NCBI RefSeq assembly: GCF_050947335.1
Contig: NC_134997.1
Coordinates: 2,046,001 to 2,110,000, forward strand
Origin: Megachile rotundata
Lineage: Eukaryota; Arthropoda; Insecta; Hymenoptera; Megachilidae
DNA length: 64,000 bases
Direction: 5' to 3'
The translations under genes and the position numbers were made by a program. This document shows positions 45,950-60,186 of this stretch, piece by piece. The notes beneath the pieces are model-generated. The model had not been told where the DNA came from, searched no databases, and worked only from the letters and a program-made list of their open reading frames with translations. The stretch's first letter is position 1. Each line of letters starts with the position of its first letter.

Positions 45950-46736
45950 TCACGGTCACACAATCACGGTCACACAATCACGATCACACAATCACGATCA
46001 TACAACCACAACCACACAATCGCACAGTCACAATCCCACAATCACGATCACACTATCACGACCACACAGTCACAATCACACAATCGCAATCACAATCCCA
46101 CATCACAATCACACAATCACAGTCACACAATCACAATCACACAACCACAACCACACAATCACACAGTCACAATCCCACAATCACGATCACACAATCACGA
46201 CCACACTATCACGATCACACAATCACAGTCACACAATCACAATCACAATCACAATCACAATCACAATCACAATCACACAATCACACAATCACGATCACAC
46301 AATCACAATCACACAATCACACAGTCACAAACCCACAATCACGATCACACAAACACGATCACACAGTCACGATCACACAATCACAATAACACAGTCACAC
46401 AATCACAATCACAATCACAATCACACAATCACGATCACACAATCACGATCACACAGTCACAATCACACAGTCACACAATCACGATCACACAATCACGATC
46501 ACGCAGTCACGATCACACAATCACTATCACACAATCACTATCACACAATCACTATCACACAATCACGCTCACACAATCACGATCACACAATCACGATCAC
46601 ACAATCACGATCACACAATCACGATCACACAATCACGATCACACAATCACGATCACACAATCACGATCTCACAGTCACACAATCACAATCACAATCACAC
46701 AATAACACAGTCACAATCCCACAATCACTATCACAC

Positions 46737-47086
46737 AATCGCAATCACACAATCGCAATCACACAATCGCAATCACACAATCGCAATCACACAATCGCAA
46801 TCACACAATCGCAATCACACAATCGCAATCACACAATCGCAATCACACAATCGCAATCACACAATCGCAAACACACAATCGCAATCACACAATCGCAATC
46901 ACACAATCGCAATCACACAATCGCAATCACACAATCGCAATCACACAATCGCAATCACACAATCGCAATCACACAATCGCAATCACACAATCGCAATCAC
47001 ACAATCGCAATCACACAATCGCAATCACACAATCGCAATCACACAATCGCAATCACACAATCGCAATGACACAATCGCAATAACAC
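46737..47086. repeat. CGCAATCACACAAT block, 25 monomers
   Basis: AATCGC occurs every 14 bp from 46,737 to 47,073. This is the longest block of its type here, with one AAACAC variant near 46,869 and the shared CGCAATGAC/CGCAATAAC terminus. Confidence 0.93.
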
Positions 47087-49590
47087 AATCAGAATCACAC
47101 AATCACAATAACACATTCACACAATCACGATCACACAATCACAATCACACAGTCACACAATCACAATCACAATCACAATCACAATCACAATCACAATCAC
47201 ACAATCACACAGTCACAATTACTCAATCACGATCACACAATCCCGATCACACAGTCACGATCACGCAATCACGATCACACAATCACGGTCGCACAATCAC
47301 AATCACACAGTCACACTATCACAATCACAATCACAATCACACATACACAATCACACAGTCACACACACACAATCACTGTCAGACAATCACAATCACACAA
47401 TCACACAGTCACACAAACACAATCACAATCACACAATCACAATGACACAATCACAATCACACAATCACAATCACACAATCACAATCACACAATCACAATC
47501 ACACAATCACAATCACACAATCACAATCACACAATCACAATCACACAATCCCAATCACACAATCACAATCACACAATCACAATCACACAATCACAATCAC
47601 ACAATCACAATCACACAATCACAATCACACAATCACAATCACACAATCACAATCACACAATCACAATCACACAATCACAATCAGACAACCACAATCACAC
47701 AACCTCAATCACACAATCACAATCCCAAAATCACAACCACACAATCACAGTCACACAATCACGATCACACAATCACAATCACACAGTCACACAATCACAA
47801 TCACACAATCACACAGTCACAATCCCACAATTGCGATCACACAATCACGATCACACAATTACGACGACACAATCACGCTCACACAATCACGATCACGCAA
47901 TCACTATCACACAATCACTATCACACAATCACGATCGCACAATCACGATCACACAATCACAATCACAATCACAATCACACAATCACGATCACACAATCAC
48001 GATCGCATAATCACGATCACACAATCACACTATCACAATCCCACAATCACAATCCCACAATCACAATCACACAATCACAGTCACACAATCACGATCACAC
48101 AATCACAATCACACAATCACAATCACACAATCACAATCACACAATCACAATCACACAATCACAATCACACAATCACGATCACACAATCACGATCACACAA
48201 TCACGATCACACAATCACGATCACACAATCACGATCATACAACCACAACCACACAATCACACAGTCACAATCCCACAATCACGATCACACAATCACAACC
48301 ACACAGTCACAATCACACAATCGCAATCACAATCCCACAATCACAATCACACAATCACAGTCACACAATCACAATCACACAACCACAACCACACAATCAC
48401 ACAGTCACAATCCCACAATCACGATCACACAATCACGACCACACTATCACGATCACACAATCACAGTCACACAATCACAATCACACAATCACACAATCAC
48501 AATCACAGTCACAATCACAATCACAATCACACAATCACAGTCACACAGTCACACAATCACAATCACAATCACAATCACAATCACAGTCACACAATCACAA
48601 TCACACAGTCACACAATCATAATCACAATCACAATCACAATCACAATCACACAATCACAATAACACAATCACGATCACACAATCACGATCACACAATCAC
48701 GATCACACAATCACGATCACATAATCACGATCACACAATCACAGTCACACAATCACAATCACACAATCACACAATCACGATCACACAATCACGATCACAC
48801 AATCACGATTACACAATCACGATCACACAATCACGATCACACAATCACGATCACACAATCACAATCACACAACCACAACCACACAATCACGATCACACTA
48901 TCACGATCACACAATCACAATCACACAATCACGATCACACAATCACAATCACACAACCACAACCACACAATCACACAGTCACAATCCCACAATCACGATC
49001 ACACAATCACGACCACACAGTCACAATCACACAATCGCAATCACAATCCCACAATCACAATCGCACAATCACAGTCACACAATCACAATCACACAACCAC
49101 AAACACACAATCACACAGTCACAATCCCACAATCACGATCACACAATCACGACCACACAGTCACGATCACACAATCACGATCACACTATCACGATCACAC
49201 TATCACGATCACACAATCACAGTCACACAATCACAATCACACAGTCACACAATCACAATCACAATCACAATCACAATCACAATCACAATCACAATCACAA
49301 TCACAATCACGATCACAATCACACAATCACAATCACACAATCACGATCACACAATCACAATCACACAATCACACAGTCACAAACCCACAATCACGATCAC
49401 ACAAACACGATAACACAGTCACGATCACACAATCACAATAACACAGTCACACAATCACAAGCACAATCACAATCACACAATCACGATCATACAATCACGA
49501 TCACACAATCACAATCACACAATCACAATCACACAATAACAATCACACAATCACAATCACACAATCACAATCACACAATCACAATCACAC

Positions 49591-49702
49591 AACCACAATC
49601 ACACAACCACAATCACACAACCACAATCACACAACCACAATCACACAACCACAATCACACAACCACAATCACACAACCACAATCACACAACCACAATCAC
49701 AC
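49591..49702. repeat. CAACCACAATCACA block, 8 monomers
   Basis: AACC occurs every 14 bp from 49,591 to 49,689. The same block occurs at 53,045 (8), 56,389 (9) and, cut to 4, at 55,111. Confidence 0.9.
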
Positions 49703-49814
49703 AATCACAATCACACAATCACAATCACACAATCACAATCACACAATCACAATCACACGATCACAATCACACGATCACAATCACACGATCACAATCACAC
49801 GATCACAATCACAC

Positions 49815-49968
49815 AATCGCAATCACACAATCGCAATCACACAATCGCAATCACACCACCGCAATCACACAATCGCAATCACACAATCGCAATCACACAA
49901 TCGCAATCACACAATCGCAATCACACAATCGCAATCACACAATCGCAATGACACAATCGCAATAACAC
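49815..49968. repeat. CGCAATCACACAAT block, 11 monomers
   Basis: It runs from 49,815 to 49,955 at 14-bp spacing, with one CACCACCGC variant near 49,855 that is shared with the block at 56,641. That links R1 with R3. Confidence 0.92.
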
Positions 49969-52100
49969 AATCACAATCACACAATCACAATAACACATTC
50001 ACACAATCACGATCACACAATCACAATCACACAGTCACACAATCACAATCACAATCACAATCACAATCACAATTACAATCACACAATCACACAGTCACAA
50101 TTACTCAATCACGATCACACAATCCCGATCACACAGTCACGATCACGCAATCACGATCACACAATCACGGTCGCACAATCACAATCACACAGTCACACTA
50201 TCACAATCACAATCACAATCACACATACACAATCACACAGTCACACACACACAATCACTGTCAGACAATCACAATCACACAATCACACAGTCACACAAAC
50301 ACAATCACAATCACACAATCACAATCACACAATCACAATCACACAATCACAATCACACAATCACAATCACACAATCACAATCACACAATCACAATCACAC
50401 AATCACAATCACACAATCACAATCACACAATCACAATCACACAATCACAATCACACAATCACAATCACACAATCACAATCACACAATCACAATCACACAA
50501 TCACAATCACACAATCACAATCACACAATCACAATCACACAATCACAATCACACAATCACAATCACACAATCACAATCACACAATCACAATCACACAACC
50601 ACAATCACACAACCTCAATCACACAATCACAATCCCAAAATCACAACCACACAATCACAGTCACACAATCACGATCACACAATCACAATCACACAGTCAC
50701 ACAATCACAATCACACAATCACACAGTCACAATCCCACAATTGCGATCACACAATCACGATCACACAATTACGACGACACAATCACGCTCACACAATCAC
50801 GATCACGCAATCACTATCACACAATCACTATCACACAATCACGATCACACAATCACGATCACACAATCACAATCACAATCACAATCACACAATCACGATC
50901 ACACAATCACGATCGCATAATCACGATCACACAATCACACTATCACAATCCCACAATCACAATCCCACAATCACAATCACACAATCACAGTCACACAATC
51001 ACGATCACACAATCACAATCACACAATCACAATCACACAATCACAATCACACAATCACAATCACACAATCACAATCACACAATCACGATCACACAATCAC
51101 GATCACACAATCACGATCACACAATCACAATCATACAACCACAACCACACAATCTCACAGTCACAATCCCACAATCACGATCACACAATCACATCCACAC
51201 AGTCACAATCACACAATCGCAATCACAATCCCACAATCACAATCACACAATCACAGTCACACAATCACAATCACACAACCACAACCACACAATCACACAA
51301 TCACGATCACACAATCACGATCGCATAATCACGATCACACAATCACACTATCACAATCCCACAATCACAATCCCACAATCACAATCACACAATCACAGTC
51401 ACACAATCACGATCACACAATCACAATCACACAATCACAATCACACAATCACAATCACACAATCACAATCACACAATCACAATCACACAATCACGATCAC
51501 ACAATCACGATCACACAATCACGATCACACAATCACGATCACACAATCACGATCATACAACCACAACCACACAATCACACAGTCACAATCCCACAATCAC
51601 GATCACACAATCACATCCACACAGTCACAATCACACAATCGCAATCACAATCCCACAATCACAATCACACAATCACAGTCACACAATCACAATCACACAA
51701 CCACAACCACACAATCACACAACCACAACCACACAATCACGATCACACAATCACGATCACACAATCACAATCACACAATCACGATCACACAATCACAATC
51801 ACACAACCACAACCACACAATCACACAGTCACAATCCCACAATCACGATCACACAATCACGACCACACAGTCACAATCACACAATCGCAATCACAATCCC
51901 ACAATCACAATCGCACAATCACAGTCACACAATCACAATCACACAACCACAAACACACAATCACACAGTCACAATCCCACAATCACGATCACACAATCAC
52001 GACCACACAGTCACGATCACACAATCACGATCACACTATCACGATCACACTATCACGATCACACAATCACAGTCACACAATCACAATCACACAGTCACAC

Positions 52101-52196
52101 AATCACAATCACAATCACAATCACAATCACAATCACAATCACAATCACAATCACAATCACAATCACAATCACAATCACAATCACAATCACAATCAT
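52101..52196. repeat. Hexamer (AATCAC) tract, 15 copies ending in AATCAT
   Basis: This is the longest uninterrupted hexamer tract I found. The matching tract in R4 at 58,989 has 14 copies before the same AATCAT ending. Confidence 0.9.
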
Positions 52197-53044
52197 ACAA
52201 TCACAGTCACGATCAAACAATCACAATCACACAATCACAATTCCACAATCACAATCACACAATCACAGTCACACAATCACAATCACACAATCGCACAGTC
52301 ACAATCCCACAATCACGATCACCCAATCACGATCACCCAATCACGATCACCCAATCACGATCACACAATCACGACCACACAATCACGATCACACCGTCAC
52401 AATCACACAATCACAATCACACAATCACAATCACACAATCACAATCACACAATCACAATCACAATCACAATCACAATCACGATCACAATCACACAATCAC
52501 AATCACACAATCACATTCACACAATCACAATCACACAACCCCAACCACACAATCCCACAGTCACAATCCCACAATCACGATCACACAATCACGACCACAC
52601 AGTCACGATCACACAATCGCCATCACACAATCACAATCACACAACCACAATCACACAATCACAACCACACAATCACAATCACACAATCGCAATCACACAA
52701 TCGCAATGACACAATCGCAATAACACAATCACAATCACACAATCACAATAACACATTCACACAATCACGATCACACAATCACAATCACACAGTCACACAA
52801 TCACAATCACAATCACAATCACAATCACAATCACAATCACAATCACACAATCACACAGTCACAAACCCACAATCACGATCACACAAACACGATCACACAG
52901 TCACGATCACACAATCACAATAACACAGTCACACAATCACAATCACAATCACAATCACACAATCACGATCATACAATCACAATCACACAATAACAATCAC
53001 ACAATCACAATCACACAATCACAATCACACAATCACAATCACAC

Positions 53045-53156
53045 AACCACAATCACACAACCACAATCACACAACCACAATCACACAACCACAATCACAC
53101 AACCACAATCACACAACCACAATCACACAACCACAATCACACAACCACAATCACAC
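53045..53156. repeat. CAACCACAATCACA block, 8 monomers
   Basis: AACC runs from 53,045 to 53,143. A CGCAAT block of nine monomers (53,171-53,283) follows with the standard terminus; unlike R1, it has no CGATCACAATCACA series in between. Confidence 0.9.
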
Positions 53157-53170
53157 AATCACAATCACAC

Positions 53171-53296
53171 AATCGCAATCACACAATCGCAATCACACAA
53201 TCGCAATCACACAATCGCAATCACACAATCGCAATCACACAATCGCAATCACACAATCGCAATCACACAATCGCAATGACACAATCGCAATAACAC
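53171..53296. repeat. CGCAATCACACAAT block, 9 monomers
   Basis: AATCGC recurs every 14 bp from 53,171 to 53,283 with the CGCAATGAC/CGCAATAAC terminus. Confidence 0.92.
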
Positions 53297-55110
53297 AATC
53301 ACAATCACACAATCACAATAACACATTCACACAATCACGATCACACAATCACAATCACACAGTCACACAATCACAATCACAATCACAATCACAATCACAA
53401 TCACAATCACAATCACACAATCACACAGTCACAATTACTCAATCACGATCACACAATCCCGATCACACAGTCACGATCACGCAATCACGATCACACAATC
53501 ACGGTCGCACAATCACAATCAGACAGTCACACTATCACAATCACAATCACAATCACACATACACAATCACACAGTCACACACACACAATCACTGTCAGAC
53601 AATCACAATCACACAATCACACAGTCACACAAACACAATCACAATCACACAATCACAATCACACAATCACGATCACACAATCACGATCACACAATCACGA
53701 TCACACAATCACGATCATACAACCACAACCACACAATCACACAGTCACAATCCCACAATCACGATCACACAATCACAACCACACAGTCACAATCACACAA
53801 TCGCAATCACAATCCCACAATCACAATCACACAATCACAGTCACACAATCACAATCACACAACCACAACCACACAATCACACAGTCACAATCCCACAATC
53901 ACGATCACACAATCACGACCACACTATCACGATCACACAATCACAGTCACACAATCACAATCACACAATCACACAATCACAATCACAGTCACAATCACAA
54001 TCACAATCACACAATCACAGTCACGATCACACAATCACAGTCACACAATCACAATCACACAGTCACACAATCATAATCACAATCACAATCACAATCACAG
54101 TCACACAATCACAATCACACAGTCACACAATCATAATCACAATCACAATCACAATCACAATCACACAATCACAATAACACAATCACGATCACACAATCAC
54201 GATCACACAATCACGATCACACAACCACGATCACATAATCACGATCACACAATCACAGTCACACAATCACAATCACACAATCACACAATCACGATCACAC
54301 AATCACGATCACACAATCACGATTACACAATCACGATCACACAATCACGATCACACAATCACGATCACACAATCACAATCACACAACCACAACCACACAA
54401 TCACGATCACACAATCACGATCACACAATCACAATCACACAATCACGATCACACAATCACAATCACACAACCACAACCACACAATCACACAGTCACAATC
54501 CCACAATCACGATCACACAATCACGACCACACAGTCACAATCACACAATCGCAATCACAATCCCACAATCACAATCGCACAATCACAGTCACACAATCAC
54601 AATCACACAACCACAAACACACAATCACACAGTCACAATCCCACAATCACGATCACACAATCACGACTACACAGTCACGATCACACAATCACGATCACAC
54701 TATCACGATCACACTATCACGATCACACAATCACAGTCACACAATCACAATCACACAGTCACACAATCACAATCACAATCACAATCACAATCACAATCAC
54801 AATCACAATCACAATCACAATCACAATCACGATCACAATCACACAATCACAATCACACAATCACGATCACACAATCACAATCACACAATCACACAGTCAC
54901 AAACCCACAATCACGATCACACAAACACGATCACACAGTCACGATCACACAATCACAATAACACAGTCACACAATCACAATCACAATCACAATCACACAA
55001 TCACGATCATACAATCACGATCACACAATCACAATCACACAATCACAATCACACAATAACAATCACACAATCACAATCACACAATCACAATCACACAATC
55101 ACAATCACAC

Positions 55111-55170
55111 AACCACAATCACACAACCACAATCACACAACCACAATCACACAACCACAACCACACAATC
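55111..55170. repeat. Recombination joint in a CAACCACAATCACA block
   Basis: Four CAACCACAATCACA monomers (55,111 to 55,153) pass directly into CAACCACAACCACAC, the start of a different segment type. Both partners share CAACCACAA, so the 1,292-bp duplication of R3 probably arose by exchange here. Confidence 0.72.
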
Positions 55171-56388
55171 ACACAGTCACAATCCCACAATCACGATCAC
55201 ACAATCACGACCACACTATCACGATCACACAATCACAGTCACACAATCACAATCACACAATCACACAATCACAATCACAGTCACAATCACAATCACAATC
55301 ACACAATCACAGTCACGATCACACAATCACAGTCACACAATCACAATCACACAGTCACACAATCATAATCACAATCACAATCACAATCACAGTCACACAA
55401 TCACAATCACACAGTCACACAATCATAATCACAATCACAATCACAATCACAATCACACAATCACAATAACACAATCACGATCACACAATCACGATCACAC
55501 AATCACGATCACACAACCACGATCACATAATCACGATCACACAATCACAGTCACACAATCACAATCACACAATCACACAATCACGATCACACAATCACGA
55601 TCACACAATCACGATTACACAATCACGATCACACAATCACGATCACACAATCACGATCACACAATCACAATCACACAACCACAACCACACAATCACGATC
55701 ACACAATCACGATCACACAATCACAATCACACAATCACGATCACACAATCACAATCACACAACCACAACCACACAATCACACAGTCACAATCCCACAATC
55801 ACGATCACACAATCACGACCACACAGTCACAATCACACAATCGCAATCACAATCCCACAATCACAATCGCACAATCACAGTCACACAATCACAATCACAC
55901 AACCACAAACACACAATCACACAGTCACAATCCCACAATCACGATCACACAATCACGACCACACAGTCACGATCACACAATCACGATCACACTATCACGA
56001 TCACACTATCACGATCACACAATCACAGTCACACAATCACAATCACACAGTCACACAATCACAATCACAATCACAATCACAATCACAATCACAATCACAA
56101 TCACAATCACAATCACAATCACGATCACAATCACACAATCACAATCACACAATCACGATCACACAATCACAATCACACAATCACACAGTCACAAACCCAC
56201 AATCACGATCACACAAACACGATCACACAGTCACGATCACACAATCACAATAACACAGTCACACAATCACAATCACAATCACAATCACACAATCACGATC
56301 ATACAATCACGATCACACAATCACAATCACACAATCACAATCACACAATAACAATCACACAATCACAATCACACAATCACAATCACAC

Positions 56389-56514
56389 AACCACAATCAC
56401 ACAACCACAATCACACAACCACAATCACACAACCACAATCACACAACCACAATCACACAACCACAATCACACAACCACAATCACACAACCACAATCACAC
56501 AACCACAATCACAC
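56389..56514. repeat. CAACCACAATCACA block, 9 monomers
   Basis: AACC runs from 56,389 to 56,501. Plain monomers, five CGATCACAATCACA monomers and 13 CGCAAT monomers follow. Confidence 0.9.
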
Positions 56515-56640
56515 AATCACAATCACACAATCACAATCACACAATCACAATCACACAATCACAATCACACGATCACAATCACACGATCACAATCACACGA
56601 TCACAATCACACGATCACAATCACACGATCACAATCACAC

Positions 56641-56822
56641 AATCGCAATCACACAATCGCAATCACACAATCGCAATCACACCACCGCAATCACACAATC
56701 GCAATCACACAATCGCAATCACACAATCGCAATCACACAATCGCAATCACACAATCGCAATCACACAATCGCAATCACACAATCGCAATCACACAATCGC
56801 AATGACACAATCGCAATAACAC
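56641..56822. repeat. CGCAATCACACAAT block, 13 monomers
   Basis: The block runs from 56,641 to 56,809, with a CACCACCGC variant near 56,682 shared with R1. Confidence 0.92.
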
Positions 56823-58988
56823 AATCACAATCACACAATCACAATAACACATTCACACAATCACGATCACACAATCACAATCACACAGTCACACAATCAC
56901 AATCACAATCACAATCACAATCACAATCACAATCACACAATCACACAGTCACAATTACTCAATCACGATCACACAATCCCGATCACACAGTCACGATCAC
57001 GCAATCACGTTCACACAATCACGGTCGCACAATCACAATCACACAGTCACACTATCACAATCACAATCACAATCACACATACACAATCACACAGTCACAC
57101 ACACACAATCACTGTCAGACAATCACAATCACACAATCACACAGTCACACAAACACAATCACAATCACACAATCACAATCACACAATCACAATCACACAA
57201 TCACAATCACACAATCACAATCACACAATCACAATCACACAATCACGATCACACAATCACAATCACAATCACAATCACACAATCACGATCACACAATCAC
57301 GATCGCATAATCACGATCACACAATCACACTATCACAATCCCACAATCACAATCCCACAATCACAATCCCACAATCACAATCACACAATCACAGTCACAC
57401 AATCACGATCACACAATCACAATCACACAATCACAATCACACAATCACAATCACACAATCACAATCACACAATCACAATCACACAATCACAATCACACAA
57501 CCACAATCACACAACCTCAATCACACAATCACAATCCCAAAATCACAACCACACAATCACAGTCACACAATCACGATCACACAATCACAATCACACAGTC
57601 ACACAATCACAATCACACAATCACACAGTCACAATCCCACAATTGCGATCACACAATCACGATCACACAATTACGACGACACAATCACGCTCACACAATC
57701 ACGATCACGCAATCACTATCACACAATCACTATCACACAATCACGATCACACAATCACGATCACACAATCACAATCACAATCACAATCACACAATCACGA
57801 TCACACAATCACGATCGCATAATCACGATCACACAATCACACTATCACAATCCCACAATCACAATCCCACAATCACAATCACACAATCACAGTCACACAA
57901 TCACGATCACACAATCACAATCACACAATCACAATCACACAATCACAATCACACAATCACAATCACACAATCACAATCACACAATCACGATCACACAATC
58001 ACGATCGCACAATCACGATCACACAATCACGATCATACAACCACAACCACACAATCTCACAGTCACAATCCCACAATCACGATCACACAATCACATCCAC
58101 ACAGTCACAATCACACAATCGCAATCACAATCCCACAATCACAATCACACAATCACAGTCACACAATCACAATCACACAACCACAACCACACAATCACAC
58201 AATCACGATCACACAATCACGATCGCATAATCTCGATCACACAATCACACTATCACAATCCCACAATCACAATCCCACAATCACAATCACACAATCACAG
58301 TCACACAATCACGATCACACAATCACAATCACACAATCACAATCACACAATCACAATCACACAATCACAATCACACAATCACAATCACACAATCACGATC
58401 ACACAATCACGATCACACAATCACGATCACACAATCACGATCATACAACCACAACCACACAATCACACAGTCACAATCCCACAATCACGATCACACAATC
58501 ACATCCACACAGTCACAATCACACAATCGCAATCACAATCCCACAATCACAATCACACAATCACAGTCACACAATCACAATCACACAACCACAACCACAC
58601 AATCACACAACCACAACCACACAATCACGATCACACAATCACGATCACACAATCACAATCACACAATCACGATCACACAATCACAATCACACAACCACAA
58701 CCACACAATCACACAGTCACAATCCCACAATCACGATCACACAATCACGACCACACAGTCACAATCACACAATCGCAATCACAATCCCACAATCACAATC
58801 GCACAATCACAGTCACACAATCACAATCACACAACCACAAACACACAATCACACAGTCACAATCCCACAATCACGATCACACAATCACGACCACACAGTC
58901 ACGATCACACAATCACGATCACACTATCACGATCACACTATCACGATCACACAATCACAGTCACACAATCACAATCACACAGTCACAC

Positions 58989-59078
58989 AATCACAATCAC
59001 AATCACAATCACAATCACAATCACAATCACAATCACAATCACAATCACAATCACAATCACAATCACAATCACAATCAT
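58989..59078. repeat. Hexamer (AATCAC) tract, 14 copies ending in AATCAT
   Basis: It is the counterpart of 52,101-52,196, one hexamer shorter. Confidence 0.88.
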
Positions 59079-60032
59079 ACAATCACAGTCACGATCAAAC
59101 AATCACAATCACACAATCACAATTCCACAATCACAATCACACAATCACAGTCACACAATCACAATCACACAATCGCACAGTCACAATCCCACAATCACGA
59201 TCACCCAATCACGATCACCCAATCACGATCACCCAATCACGATCACACAATCACGACCACACAATCACGATCACACCGTCACAATCACACAATCACAATC
59301 ACACAATCACAATCACACAATCACAATCACACAATCACAATCACAATCACAATCACGATCACAATCACACAATCACAATCACACAATCACAATCACACAA
59401 TCACATTCACACAATCACAATCACACAACCCCAACCACACAATCCCACAGTCACAATCCCACAATCACGATCACACAATCACGACCACACAGTCACGATC
59501 ACACAATCGCCATCACACAATCACAATCACACAACCACAATCACACAATCACAACCACACAATCACAATCACACAATCACAATCACACAATCACGATCAC
59601 ACAATCACGATCAGACAACCACAATCACACAACCTCAATCACACAATCACAACCACACAATCACACAGTCACAATCCCACAATCACGATCACACAATCAC
59701 GACCACACAGTCACAATCACACAATCGCAATCACAATCCCACAATCACAATCGCACAATCACAGTCACACAATCACAATCACACAACCACAAACACACAA
59801 TCACACAGTCACAATCCCACAATCACGATCACACAATCACGACCACACAGTCACGATCACACAATCACGATCACACTATCACGATCACACTATCACGATC
59901 ACACAATCACAGTCACACAATCACAATCACACAGTCACACAATCACACAATCACAATCACACAATCACAATCACACGATCACAATCACACGATCACAATC
60001 ACACGATCACAATCACACGATCACAATCACAC

Positions 60033-60186
60033 AATCGCAATCACACAATCGCAATCACACAATCGCAATCACACAATCGCAATCACACAATCGCAATCAC
60101 ACAATCGCAATCACACAATCGCAATCACACAATCGCAATCACACAATCGCAATCACACAATCGCAATGACACAATCGCAATAACAC
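60033..60186. repeat. CGCAATCACACAAT block, 11 monomers
   Basis: AATCGC recurs every 14 bp from 60,033 to 60,173, with the shared terminus. Confidence 0.92.

Larger units (their letters stand above)
43641..47106. repeat. Middle-domain unit M7
   Basis: It matches 29,107 onward at a 14,534-bp offset (CAATGACAATCAC 29,184/43,718, CATGATCACAC 29,461/43,995). It carries TCGCGA blocks at 44,303, 45,082 and 45,852, with B, A and B variants near 44,711, 45,341 and 46,099. It ends with 25 CGCAAT monomers. No gene is seen. Confidence 0.77.
47107..49988. repeat. Right-domain unit R1 (2,882 bp)
   Basis: It starts at the AATAACACATTC tag. AATTACTC (47,217), CACATACACAATC and a CACACACACACAATC variant with CTGTCAGAC follow, a combination found only in this domain. 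It ends with an ordered series: CAACCACAATCACA x8 (49,591), CACAAT monomers, CGATCACAATCACA x4, then 11 CGCAAT monomers. No gene is seen. Confidence 0.82.
49989..53316. repeat. Right-domain unit R2 (3,328 bp)
   Basis: It starts like R1 (AATTACTC at 50,099) but contains two copies of a GCATAATC, CACTATCACAATCCC, CACATCCACAC segment and a long hexamer run. An extra AATAACACATTC tag lies at 52,747. It resembles R4 more than R1 or R3. No gene is seen. Confidence 0.8.
53317..56842. repeat. Right-domain unit R3 (3,526 bp) with internal duplication
   Basis: It resembles R1 in its ending (CACCACCGC variant, CGATCACAATCACA series). An internal segment is duplicated at 1,292 bp spacing: GTCACAAACCC at 54,896 and 56,188. 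The first part of R1 (CAATTGCGATC, ACGACGACAC) is missing. No gene is seen. Confidence 0.8.

Noticed and set aside
25922..46000. CpG islands or promoters at the TCGCGA blocks
   Set aside because: CpG density comes from a tandem 14-bp monomer. There is no TATA box, initiator context or adjacent gene, so a promoter call is not supported.
47360..47375. CACACACACACA-type dinucleotide run considered as a separate microsatellite
   Set aside because: It is only about six CA steps long and is shared by all right-domain units as one variant of the monomer.
1929..52709. Dozens of + strand open reading frames of 75 to 1,755 codons beginning with ATG
   Set aside because: All translate the satellite itself. 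Starts come from single variants such as CAATGAC or CATGATC, ends from CAATAAC or GATGAC. There is no unique domain, signal peptide or codon pattern. Spacing changes by 14 bp or 1 bp without regard to frame, and the - strand is closed by TGA in each monomer. No CDS is annotated.
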